Source of the DNA: an uncultured Dongia sp.
GTDB lineage: Bacteria; Pseudomonadota; Alphaproteobacteria; Dongiales; Dongiaceae
Reading direction: 5' to 3'
Assembly: GCF_936916975.1 (NCBI RefSeq)
Contig: NZ_CAKZGO010000040.1
Span: 1 to 64,000 of the forward strand
DNA length: 64,000 bases
Shown here: positions 32,827 to 40,458 of the stretch, in pieces
How positions within the stretch are numbered: the stretch's first letter is position 1
Layout of the letters: each line of letters opens with the position of its first letter
The notes under the pieces: model-generated
What the model was told of the DNA's origin: nothing
What the model saw: only the letters and a program-made list of their open reading frames with translations
The model's database searches: none
Made by a program: the position numbers and the translations under genes

Positions 32827-33188
32827 GCGCTGAGCGAAATAACCCATTTGATCTAGGTGATCTCGTTCCCCAGGCGCCGGCACAGACCGTGAAGCGTGAT
32901 ATCGCTGAGGTTAAGCCGACAGATCCATCTGCTTCCCCGTCCTTTGAACGGCCCATCGAACGACCGAGTAGAGCGCAGATAGATCAGCTGGCTAAGGAGA
33001 CAGGTTTCGTCTCCAGAGAGCGCCCTCGGATGGGGCCACGGCGGCGCACTGGCCGCAATCGGCAGTTAAACCTCAAGATCCGAGAGCTGGATCTTGAGCG
33101 GTTCTACCACTATGCGGACAAGAAGAATTACACGCTCGGCGAAGCCTTCGAGAAGGCAATGGACGCCTTGGAGACTCTGGACCGCTAA
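32823..33188 (+). CDS. Small centromere-binding partition protein (ParB analogue)
   Basis: A 121-residue basic protein. A disordered N-terminus is followed by a ribbon-helix-helix-like end: RQLNLKIRELDLERFYHYADKK and NYTLGEAFEKAMDALETL. This arrangement, immediately downstream of and overlapping parA, fits the small centromere-binding partners of type Ib partition systems. It would bind the repeats before parA. It does not resemble canonical ParB. Confidence 0.75.
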   Translation: MSAERNNPFDLGDLVPQAPAQTVKRDIAEVKPTDPSASPSFERPIERPSRAQIDQLAKETGFVSRERPRMGPRRRTGRNRQLNLKIRELDLERFYHYADKKNYTLGEAFEKAMDALETLDR

Positions 33189-33212
33189 CTTATTGATTAA
33201 TAAAGAGAGCGC

Positions 33213-33474
33213 TTCGGACTAGAGCGATGGGAAGCGCCGAGAACACCAACCGTCTGATGGCCTGGCAATAACGATCGGCTCGCATCGGTAACCTTTCGGA
33301 CCAGAGCGATGGAGTGAGTCGGCAAGGGCAGGGCGTGATCGTGCCTCGGACTAGAGCGATATCAGGCGCTTATGCACAGAAAGAGCATCTTATCCACGGG
33401 ACCAGAGCGATGCAGGTTCGGACCAGCGCGATAATCCACCGGACCATAGGGATGAAACAATCGGACTAAAGCGA
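33213..33474 (+). other. Replication origin (oriV): seven iterons plus DnaA boxes
   Basis: Seven copies of an iteron with consensus TCGGAC[C/T]AGAGCGAT lie at 33213, 33295, 33345, 33398, 33417, 33438 and 33459; the last ones diverge (CGGACCATAGGGAT, TCGGACTAAAGCGA). DnaA-box-like TTATCCACG (33390) and TTATGCACA (33370) are embedded. An A/T-rich stretch (33478-33525) follows, and the initiator gene begins 60 bases later. This is the classical layout of an iteron origin with its own Rep protein. Confidence 0.9.
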
Positions 33475-33595
33475 GCCTCCATATATAGCTACTAATAACC
33501 ATCCTAATAACTACTACTACCGTCATCGCCGCAGTCCGAATGGACGCCGACACCCGCATGCAGGCAAACTGCGCTTAGGGAATCGGAGGACTGAG

Positions 33596-34537
33596 ATGGG
33601 CGAAATCCACCAGATAGTGCTTTTGAACGGCAAAGCAGCCGCCCGTCAGCTTGTCGCTCCGGAAGATAAGAAGCTGGTCGATATCGCTTCGAGCGTCATG
33701 GCATCCGAGAACCAAGATCTGGGCATCGCTTATTCCGGCTTCGCGGTTGTCAGCCTGCCGCACAGGCGACTGCCCGACGATGCGATTTGGGTGAGGGAAG
33801 GGCGCAGCCTCAAGCTTATCGTTGAACCAGGCGTTAGTCCGCTTACGCACAAGCGCCTTGGCGTTCCATTCGGAGCCAAGGCACGCATGATCTTGCTCTA
33901 TCTGCAAACCCAGGCGGTCAAGACCGGAAGCCAAGAAATCGAACTTGGGCGGTCGATGAACGACTGGCTAGACCGCATGGGTATCTCGGGCGGCGGCAAG
34001 AGCTACAAGATCGTTCGCGATCAAATGATGAGGCTCAGTTTCTCATCGATGATGTTTTCTGGCGTCAATCATACCGGAGAACGGATGGACTGGAAAAAGG
34101 AGGCGTTTGTGTCCGGTGGCTCCTTCTATGCCTTCGCGCCCACGGACAACCGCCAGCCATCGCTTTGGTCCGAGTCTTTGAGATTGTCTGATAGCTTCTA
34201 TGAGGCGCTACGCGACCATCCAGTTCCACTTCTGGACGCCGCAATTCGTGCACTTAGTGACGATAGTGCTGGCCTCGATATTTACGTTTGGCTGGCGTAT
34301 CGTCTACGTTCATTGGAGCGAGCGACAAATGTCTCTTGGAAAGCGCTCCATGCTCAGTTCGGCGGCGGGTACAAACACCTTTATCAGTTCAAACCACGGT
34401 TCGTTGATGCTCTCAAGCGAGCCGTAGCAGCCTATCCGGAGGCACGGTTAGACATAACCGCAGATGGCCTTATTCTGCGTCCCTCACAGCCACCTATTGC
34501 AGAACTCAAACGCGTATACCTGCCTAAGGCGCTTTGA
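33596..34537 (+). CDS. repA: RepA-type plasmid replication initiator (RPA family)
   Basis: A 313-residue initiator. It shows the conserved blocks of the plasmid RepA (RPA) family: SLPHRRLPDDAIWVREGRSL, GVPFGAKARMILLYLQTQAV, GRSMNDWLDRMGIS with the GGKSYKIVRDQMMRL helix, and IYVWLAYRLRSL, with a last domain FKPRFVDALKRAVAAYPEA. It binds the iterons just upstream and opens the A/T-rich stretch. Position, orientation and iterons all agree. Confidence 0.93.
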   Translation: MGEIHQIVLLNGKAAARQLVAPEDKKLVDIASSVMASENQDLGIAYSGFAVVSLPHRRLPDDAIWVREGRSLKLIVEPGVSPLTHKRLGVPFGAKARMILLYLQTQAVKTGSQEIELGRSMNDWLDRMGISGGGKSYKIVRDQMMRLSFSSMMFSGVNHTGERMDWKKEAFVSGGSFYAFAPTDNRQPSLWSESLRLSDSFYEALRDHPVPLLDAAIRALSDDSAGLDIYVWLAYRLRSLERATNVSWKALHAQFGGGYKHLYQFKPRFVDALKRAVAAYPEARLDITADGLILRPSQPPIAELKRVYLPKAL

Positions 34538-34547
34538 CGATCGCTAC

Positions 34548-34602
34548 GAGCACCTGATTACGAATCAGAAGGTTGGAGGTTCGAGTCCTTCCGGGTGCGC
34601 CA
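34548..34602 (+). pseudogene. 3' part of tRNA-Arg(ACG), probable attachment site
   Basis: The 55 bases fit the 3' two-thirds of a tRNA: GAGCACCTGATTACGAATCAG gives a D-arm end and an anticodon stem-loop with anticodon ACG, then a variable loop, a GGTTCGAGTCC T-arm and an acceptor end CGGGTGCGCCA. The 5' acceptor half and most of the D-arm are missing, and the preceding bases are the end of repA. Such 3' tRNA ends are the usual attachment sites of tyrosine-integrase elements: integration restores a full host tRNA gene. Confidence 0.8.
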
Positions 34603-34890
34603 TTTTCCTTAAGAAATTCAGTATGTTGCGATCCATGCGGAGTCGGCTTTGCCGGCTCTTTTCGTTCTGGGGTAACATCCAGGGTAACACGTGAGAAAAA
34701 ACACGACTTCGCGGGTCGGACACTCGTCATGGCGCGGCCATCTGTCGATGATGGGCTTCGGCAGTCGTTTCATGTTTTGTATCTAACCGTATCAAATTCA
34801 GGTCATCCCAAAAACCACTCCGGCGGGGTTTTTCTTTTATAAACCCGGGTTCACTAGGGCTGCCAGGGTCGACCCTGATCAACAGCCATT
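34603..34890. other. Non-coding interval after the tRNA fragment
   Basis: No gene is convincing here. Near 34806-34834 is a hairpin-like stretch ending in GGTTTTTC, a possible terminator, and the region contains a GGGTAACA-type motif twice (34670 and 34682). The interval looks like DNA carried along from an element boundary. Confidence 0.4.
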
Positions 34891-35436
34891 CTAGCTATGT
34901 CGCATCTTCTTTATCGCATCGCCAAAAAGCGGAGGAGGGCTCCCCCAAGCATCGATCACAGTTTGAAACAAATCTCGAATGAGAAGGTCAATTTTCCCAG
35001 CGACATTGTCGATTTGGGGATAACTCAGTTTCCAGTCAAATGGAGGTTTTGAGCCAGTCCACTTGAAAGCTGTTATTTTGCCATCCAGTGGATTTGTGGA
35101 TGTGGCCACCTGCTCGCCGCTTTGCCCCCACATGCCATGTACAATCCTGTCACGCTCTTGCTGCATCCCGGCAGCACGATCAATGACCTTTACGATGTGC
35201 GACTGCCAAGGTTCATTTAGCTTTGACTTCGTGAGCTCTCTCCATCGATCGAGCTTCTTTCGAGCGGGAAGCACATGAAAAGACGTCATGATAGCCTCGT
35301 CGTCGTCGACGAGCTTCGCAACGAAGAGCTCCATCCAAGCCTCGAAGGCACTCCAACTTACAACGACGTCGCCGATTGCCCGAAGCTGCATATCAGAGAC
35401 AGCGTAACGAAAGTGGCGCTTACGATGCTGTTGCAT
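34891..35436 (-). CDS. Hypothetical protein, possible HEPN-like fold
   Basis: A 181-residue, mainly helical protein. It contains MQQERDRIVHGMWG, in which RDRIVH fits the R-x4-H pattern of HEPN ribonuclease and related toxin or Abi folds; helices around VVVSWSAFEAWMELFVAKL and the C-terminal DWKLSYPQIDNVAGKIDLLI fit too. The fold assignment is by eye and weak. No partner gene (MNT nucleotidyltransferase) lies nearby, so a HEPN/MNT pair is not supported. Confidence 0.5.
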   Translation of the reverse strand: MQQHRKRHFRYAVSDMQLRAIGDVVVSWSAFEAWMELFVAKLVDDDEAIMTSFHVLPARKKLDRWRELTKSKLNEPWQSHIVKVIDRAAGMQQERDRIVHGMWGQSGEQVATSTNPLDGKITAFKWTGSKPPFDWKLSYPQIDNVAGKIDLLIRDLFQTVIDAWGSPPPLFGDAIKKMRHS

Positions 35437-35489
35437 TCCTAGACAGTATCACGCGATCAAATCAATGGAAGCGGGTTCGCCCAGTTGCC

Positions 35490-35840
35490 ATGCCACGCTT
35501 CCCACTGCCGTCCGCCGGCCGCTTACTCCATCCCCAAACTACCGGGGCCAGGCGGCACCCGCAGCCGACGATCGAAAACCCGCTTCGACACCTTGTCGCC
35601 GCATTCGCATTTCAGCCGGCGCAGGGCGCAAACCAAAACATTCAAGCCGGGACCGTCCCTAAAGTTACGCGCACGGCGATCGCTCGTGATGTTGGCATCC
35701 GCGCCCACCAGCAGGAGACCGCCATTCGGGTCGCCAATGTCCCGACCAACCAACTTGAAGAACATGTCGAAGCACCAACACCACCCACCATTACCAAGCT
35801 GGCGGAACAGGGGACGCCTGCGAACGACAATCAGGACTAG
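35490..35840 (+). CDS. Hypothetical protein, C-terminal part resembles phage/plasmid DNA-metabolism proteins
   Basis: About 116 residues from ATG 35490. The last ~50 residues (ARDVGIRAHQQETAIRVA, NQLEEHV, PPTITKLAEQGT) resemble a helical segment found in DUF3102/methyltransferase-linked plasmid and phage proteins. The N-terminal part is Pro/Ala rich without a fold. It may be the broken 3' half of a longer gene. It is convergent with the minus-strand gene that ends at 35837, overlapping it by four bases. Confidence 0.4.
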   Translation: MPRFPLPSAGRLLHPQTTGARRHPQPTIENPLRHLVAAFAFQPAQGANQNIQAGTVPKVTRTAIARDVGIRAHQQETAIRVANVPTNQLEEHVEAPTPPTITKLAEQGTPANDNQD

Positions 35841-36073
35841 TCCTCCAGGAACTCGACGCAGTGCGGCTTCATAAATGGCGCATCTGGCTGGCTCTCGACA
35901 TAGTCGGCGAAATGCCGCCATAGCGGATCCCGCATTCGCTTGTTGATCCCGCGGTCATGCAGATACCGGCCATACTCAAAGAGCTTCGTGTGCCAACCGT
36001 CGATAAACTCAACGGCCTCACCGTCGATCACGACTTTAGTCGGAGCCGCAAGCGGCCGCGCTGCCTTCAACAT
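35837..36073 (-). CDS. Small hypothetical protein
   Basis: About 78 residues from the ATG at 36073, preceded by GGAGGA; a start at 36085 is also possible. It contains KVVIDGEAVEFIDGWHTKLFEYGRYLHDRGI, WRHFADYVES and a C-terminal EFLED. It is compact and well formed but matches no family I know. It is divergent from the membrane protein at 36188. Confidence 0.55.
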   Translation of the reverse strand: MLKAARPLAAPTKVVIDGEAVEFIDGWHTKLFEYGRYLHDRGINKRMRDPLWRHFADYVESQPDAPFMKPHCVEFLED

Positions 36074-36187
36074 CCATTCCTCCATAAAGTTGTGTCGGGA
36101 TCTGGATGCGACGAAAGGTTGTTGTCCGGTAAAGATGTTGGCGTAAATTGGGGCCAACTATCAAAGCAACGTTGGCAGGGGGTAGGT

Positions 36188-37186
36188 ATGAGATTTGGAG
36201 CGTGGGCGACGGGCAAGCCACAAGCGATGAAACAACCAGCAGGAGATGAGAAACCTATGGGACCAAGTTGGCTGGGGGCCTGGTGTGAGGCCAACAAAAC
36301 TCTCGTAGCCGGGCTCATCTCGGTTACCGTTGCTGTGGCTGGCATTCTCTCAGGCTTGGTTATTACGAAGTACAACAAGTCTGTTGATATCCAGCAGGAA
36401 ATGGTGAGGTCTGCCAGCTTAATTGAAACCCAAGCGATACTCTTAGAGCGAGTAGTCTTGAGAGCTGCGCTCGACCTCGATGACTTCACTCATTTCGTCA
36501 ATGTGGGCCCAGTTACAGCTGAGGGTCTCATCACGAGAAAGGTGCGTTATCTAGAGACGATTGCTCAAGCAAAGCAGCAATCACGGGAAATTCTGGAAAC
36601 TATATCTAACGATCCATCTACCGCGAGAGCTTCACTTATGCGGGCTCTTATAGCCTTTGGACATATGCGTTATAATTTTGAGGCCTCACTGTATGCGCTT
36701 GAGAGAAAAATCGAGTATGAGCAAATTTCCGACCAAGCGTTCGGCGAGTCTGTGCAGAAAGGAAGATACGAAGCCTGGATCGACGATCGGATGGAGAGTT
36801 ACCTTTCGTTGGCTCAGCACCTCGCAAAGGTGGGACAACAATCGGCGATTGCATGGATCGCTCAGGTCGGTTTTGCTTGCACGGACATTCGAAAGGTTGC
36901 CGGAATGGACTGGACGAAGGGATGGACTTCCCGATATGCGAAGAATTATCTCGCTGAAAGTGAAGATAGTACTTCCGTGCTGTCATTGGAGTTCAAATAT
37001 ACCAGTGCAGCGCAAGACATTCTCGAAGAAGCCTTGGTCCTCGACGATGCAATAAGCGACCTAGAGTTTCAGCGTGAAACTGTTTTTCGTGCCGCATCGG
37101 GCATGAATGAAAGCGACTATCGGATTGCAATTCAGTTAAGTCCCTATGGTCCCCCGCCAGAAATGTTCCGATACAGCGACTGGTAA
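36188..37186 (+). CDS. Membrane-anchored hypothetical protein
   Basis: A 332-residue protein with one transmembrane helix near residues 40-60 (TLVAGLISVTVAVAGILSGLVI) and a long helical domain behind it (QQEMVRSASLIETQAILLERVVLRAALDLDDFTHFV and later coiled segments). The ATG at 36188 follows GGGGGTAGG. No family is recognised. The topology, a short basic N-terminus, one helix and a large coiled domain, is shared by many abortive-infection effectors and by structural membrane proteins; no choice is possible. Confidence 0.65.
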   Translation: MRFGAWATGKPQAMKQPAGDEKPMGPSWLGAWCEANKTLVAGLISVTVAVAGILSGLVITKYNKSVDIQQEMVRSASLIETQAILLERVVLRAALDLDDFTHFVNVGPVTAEGLITRKVRYLETIAQAKQQSREILETISNDPSTARASLMRALIAFGHMRYNFEASLYALERKIEYEQISDQAFGESVQKGRYEAWIDDRMESYLSLAQHLAKVGQQSAIAWIAQVGFACTDIRKVAGMDWTKGWTSRYAKNYLAESEDSTSVLSLEFKYTSAAQDILEEALVLDDAISDLEFQRETVFRAASGMNESDYRIAIQLSPYGPPPEMFRYSDW

Positions 37187-37319
37187 GATTCTGCATGACA
37201 TCGAAATTGTTGGCGCCGCCGGCGTGCGCAAGGCTGGCCGCGCTACGGTGCAAGAGGTGTCACCAGAGTGGTGACTATTCACTAGTCTGCATCGGGAAAT
37301 AATTGTGGGGGCATGGCCC

Positions 37320-37790
37320 ATGGCGAGAAAGCCTGCACCAAAAGCGAAGCAGCGCAAGTCCTCCGGCCGTATGGCCAGCAAAGGTTTCCCAAACCCGATC
37401 GATGTTCACGTCGGACAACGGATGCGCCAGCGCCGCACGCTGCTAGGCATGAGCCAAACCATCTTGGGAGATGCCATTGGCCTCACCTTTCAGCAGGTGC
37501 AGAAGTATGAGCGTGGCGCCAACCGTGTAAGCGGGATTCGCCTATTCGATCTCGGCCGCGTGCTTGACGTGCCGGCGGCTTATTTCTTCGAAGAGATGCC
37601 TAGCGACATGGCGAAGGAATCGCCCTCGCATTTGATGGGCATCAAGCCTGTTGCGGAAGAATTCGAAGCCGCCCCGCTGGCAAGGCGCGAGACGCTTGAA
37701 CTGGTGCGGGCCCATTACAAAATTGAAGACGCTGGCGCCCGACGCAAGCTTGCCGATCTGGTTAGGGCACTCTCGAAGCTTGAAGATTAG
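37320..37790 (+). CDS. XRE-family helix-turn-helix regulator
   Basis: About 156 residues. Residues ~24-82 form an HTH_3 domain: VGQRMRQRRTLLGMSQTILGDAIG, LTFQQVQKYERGANRVSGIRLFDLGRVLDV and PAAYFFE; this form is common among alphaproteobacterial SinR-like regulators. The rest is a helical domain (RRETLELVRAHYKIEDAGARRKLADLVRAL). A GTG at 37305 is an alternative start. Its target is unknown. Confidence 0.85.
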   Translation: MARKPAPKAKQRKSSGRMASKGFPNPIDVHVGQRMRQRRTLLGMSQTILGDAIGLTFQQVQKYERGANRVSGIRLFDLGRVLDVPAAYFFEEMPSDMAKESPSHLMGIKPVAEEFEAAPLARRETLELVRAHYKIEDAGARRKLADLVRALSKLED

Positions 37791-38029
37791 CCGTTGACCT
37801 CAAAGCTTGACGTATATCGCTGCGCCAAGCTGCTCTGCCGAGGGTCATTTGTCCTGGATGCGGATCCTGCGCGCGATCGTCGAGCTCCGGTGCGAGGTGT
37901 CGAAATTTGGCGAGACGTTGCACTGGTGATCGGTACCGCTGCTCTCAATGTGAATCGATCTCCCGTATTTTCCCGCATTCTCTGCAAATGATGCCGTAGC
38001 CTATCAATCGAAATTAGGCGGAGGTTGCA

Positions 38030-38254
38030 GTGCTCTTGGGTTGGATCTTTGTCTGGCTATTCAGCCATCCGTGGGCGCTGGCACTGCTGTGCGCAGCATT
38101 CTTTGGCGCTTTGTATGGTGTGGTCTTGCTCGGATCTGCGACTATCCGACACCTTCGGCGACCGAAAGAGGTGTCAGGCGTCGACACTCACAGCGCAGAA
38201 GTTGAGATTCCAGCGACGGTGCCCGATGAGCTCCTGCGCCGAAGGAATGGTTGA
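38030..38254 (+). CDS. Small membrane protein
   Basis: A 74-residue product starting with GTG after a strong GGCGGAGG site. Two hydrophobic segments fused into one long stretch (LLGWIFVWLFSHPW and LALLCAAFFGALYGVVLL) are followed by a short cytoplasmic tail ending LLRRRNG. No family is recognised. The 37791-38029 gap before it contains nothing obvious. Confidence 0.5.
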   Translation: MLLGWIFVWLFSHPWALALLCAAFFGALYGVVLLGSATIRHLRRPKEVSGVDTHSAEVEIPATVPDELLRRRNG

Positions 38255-38257
38255 AGC

Positions 38258-38548
38258 CTACTTTGTCTTACGACGACTGCCGCGCCCGCGGACGATCACC
38301 GGCAGGTCGGCGTGCAGTTTGCTTCGTGCCAAGTCTTCCGGCGTCGGAACCGGCCCACCCCGACGCCGGCTCTCTTCGATGGCCCAATCGGTATGCTCAT
38401 CGCAGTGCATCACGCCGATATGTCCCGGCGTCGCTGCAGAGCCGAAGTAGCCGGCAAGCGAGCATCCTGGGTACGCGCACGTCGTCCCCATCTCCCACTC
38501 ACCGATGAAGTTGAGGGTGACCGGGCCTTCGCCGTCGCCAGCGTTCAT
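38258..38548 (-). CDS. Small zinc-binding-type hypothetical protein (intact copy)
   Basis: A 96-residue protein whose ATG overlaps the stop of the SRAP gene. Cys and His ligand candidates are in TTCAYPGCSLAGYFGS and GVMHCDEHTDW, followed by a basic tail, ADLPVIVRGRGSRRKTK. A broken second copy lies at 42574-42850. The gene forms an operon with SRAP and a second Cys-rich protein. Nucleic-acid binding in the SRAP pathway is a guess. Confidence 0.7.
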   Translation of the reverse strand: MNAGDGEGPVTLNFIGEWEMGTTCAYPGCSLAGYFGSAATPGHIGVMHCDEHTDWAIEESRRRGGPVPTPEDLARSKLHADLPVIVRGRGSRRKTK

Positions 38549-39201
38549 GTCTCGCCATCCTTCTTCTGGCCACGCGCCACGATCTTGAGGGCGCCGTCGG
38601 GCAGTGGCCGCTGCAGCTTCAAAGCGTCGGCCGCCGGCGCCGTCATCCATGTCTCGATTTCATCGGCCGTCGTCAGGATCACCGGCATCGCCTTCGGGTG
38701 AATGGCGCCGACCTCGGCGTTGGGATCTGTCGTCAGGAAGGCGAAGATATCGATCGTCTCCGGCCCGACCTTCACCTTCCGGATCGAGGTGTGATTGGTC
38801 CAGATGCCGGCGAAGAAAGCGAGAGGCCTGGTCTCATCGAGGGCGAACCAGACCGGCGGCTTCTTGCCATCGGGCAAGGTCTCATTCTCCGAAAAGCTGG
38901 TGAACGGTGCGACGCACCGGCTCTCGACGCCCAACCAGCGCCGCCAGTGCGCCGAGGCCGTGTTGCGCACGTTGGTGATGCCTGAATCGCTGTTGCGGCC
39001 CATGAGCGCGAAGACTGGTGACGGCATGCCCCAGCGCGCGGTGGTGAGCTCTCGGCCGGCCGCGGTGTTGCGCACGATCGGTGCGGCATAGTCCGGGAAG
39101 ACACCGGGATATGTCGGCATGTTTCCGGTGCTGTCTATCATGGCCCTGACGGCCTCCAGGATGGCCTTCTGGCCCTTCATCAGCGAATAGAGGTTGCACA
39201 T
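38545..39201 (-). CDS. SRAP/HMCES-type abasic-site protein
   Basis: A 218-residue SRAP peptidase-like protein. The initiator Met is followed by the catalytic Cys (MCNLYS), an Asn after it, with RWGMPSP, FTSFSENE and the late His in AIHPKAMPVIL. These proteins form a covalent link to abasic sites in single-stranded DNA through Cys2 and protect them. Single-stranded plasmid DNA arriving by conjugation would be a plausible substrate. The gene sits in a three-gene minus-strand unit with overlaps of a few bases on both sides. Confidence 0.92.
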   Translation of the reverse strand: MCNLYSLMKGQKAILEAVRAMIDSTGNMPTYPGVFPDYAAPIVRNTAAGRELTTARWGMPSPVFALMGRNSDSGITNVRNTASAHWRRWLGVESRCVAPFTSFSENETLPDGKKPPVWFALDETRPLAFFAGIWTNHTSIRKVKVGPETIDIFAFLTTDPNAEVGAIHPKAMPVILTTADEIETWMTAPAADALKLQRPLPDGALKIVARGQKKDGET

Positions 39202-39203
39202 CG

Positions 39204-39509
39204 TCAGGCCCGTTCGTCGGGAAGGAATTGGTCGCGGTCGTGGTGCTGCCGCTGGCGCATCGGGTCAGGCCGATAGACCAGCTTGAAATGGGCCGACGCG
39301 AGCCGGTGGCGGCACTTCTTGCAGGTCAACCGAGAGATGGCTTCTCGGATATGCAGCTTCCCAGCGCGCCGGGAGACAGCCCAGAGCCGGGTTGCGACCC
39401 GATCGGCATCAGCGCCCTTGAGTTCGCCAACATGGCGACACTCGGGCCGTTCGCAGTGCACATCGATCACCAGGGTAGGCGGCCCGTTTTTGTCCCTTCG
39501 TTCCGGCAT
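39204..39509 (-). CDS. Small Cys4-type hypothetical protein upstream of SRAP
   Basis: About 101 residues from the ATG at 39509, preceded by GGAGGCGCCGA. Cysteines in DVHCERPECRHVG and LTCKKCRHRL form two CxxxxC/CxxC pairs, a likely zinc ribbon; the C-terminus is basic. Its stop lies two bases before the SRAP start, so it heads the SRAP operon. No family is recognised beyond the zinc-ribbon form. Confidence 0.65.
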   Translation of the reverse strand: MPERRDKNGPPTLVIDVHCERPECRHVGELKGADADRVATRLWAVSRRAGKLHIREAISRLTCKKCRHRLASAHFKLVYRPDPMRQRQHHDRDQFLPDERA

Positions 39510-39706
39510 TCGGCGCCTCCGATCTGCCGGCACGATATAGAGAACAAGAAGGGAACGTCAATGGGAGGAAAGTCCGTTTAGACTGGGCAAGCTCGTGGAT
39601 AGTCATAGCCCCTACCAGCCAAGAGTCGATTCGACTCTTGCGCGAAGTGAGGCATATACTTCAGCTACAAATCGCTTGCCGCAGCTGTCACCTGGGGGGA
39701 CTGGCA

Positions 39707-40393
39707 ATGAAGGCGCTTATCGCATTCGCTCTTTTTGCGGCGATGATAGCGGCGGCCGGCGCCGCGGCGGATCAGACGGTCATCAAAAACTACAACAAGG
39801 CGCGTGGGATCTTTTGGAAGCAGGTCTACCCCGACAAGACGACGGGTGCGTCCTATTCAGATCTCTATTGCGGCTTCGACTTTCAGTCTCGCGACGATGT
39901 CGAGATGCAGGTAGAGCATACGTTTCCCGCCAACTGGTTCGCGACCGAGCTCGGCTGCGGCACCCGGAAAGCGTGCCAGAAAAACAGCCCGCGCTTCAAC
40001 CCTATCGAAGCGGATCTCCACAACCTTTGGCCCGCCGCAGCAGATGCCAACAAGGAGCGCTCCAATCACAGCTTCGCCATCATCTCAGGCGAAGACTGGG
40101 TGTTTGAGGACTGTGACATGGAGAAGGCCGCGTCGACATTTGACGGCACGCCGACGAAATCAGTGATCGAGCCCCGTCCGACTGCGCGCGGCAACCTTGC
40201 CCGGTCCATCTTTTACATGGCGCACGAGTACGATCTAACAATAGAAGCGCGCCTCGTGACACTGCTGAAGCAGTGGAACGAGTCAGATAAGGTCAGCAAG
40301 GACGAGAAGCGCCGAAACGACCTTATCGAGGGGATCCAAGGCACGCGAAACAGATACATCGACGATCCGCAACTTGTGGACAGCGAGTGGTAG
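39707..40393 (+). CDS. Endonuclease I-type secreted nuclease
   Basis: A 228-residue exported DNase of the EndA/Dns (endonuclease I) family. It has a signal peptide ending near AAGAAA|DQT, the catalytic VEHTFPANW, then DLHNLWPAAADANKERSN with the metal-binding Asn and the RSN motif, and later cysteines (GCGTRKACQ, DCDM). It degrades double-stranded DNA outside the cytoplasm. It stands alone between two convergent blocks. The ATG at 39707 is chosen because the signal peptide begins there. Confidence 0.9.
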   Translation: MKALIAFALFAAMIAAAGAAADQTVIKNYNKARGIFWKQVYPDKTTGASYSDLYCGFDFQSRDDVEMQVEHTFPANWFATELGCGTRKACQKNSPRFNPIEADLHNLWPAAADANKERSNHSFAIISGEDWVFEDCDMEKAASTFDGTPTKSVIEPRPTARGNLARSIFYMAHEYDLTIEARLVTLLKQWNESDKVSKDEKRRNDLIEGIQGTRNRYIDDPQLVDSEW

Positions 40394-40458
40394 GAGTTAG
40401 ATTCTTCAGCAGAAGCATACTCTCAGTCGATGTAGCTAATTCGATTTTGTGAGGGACA

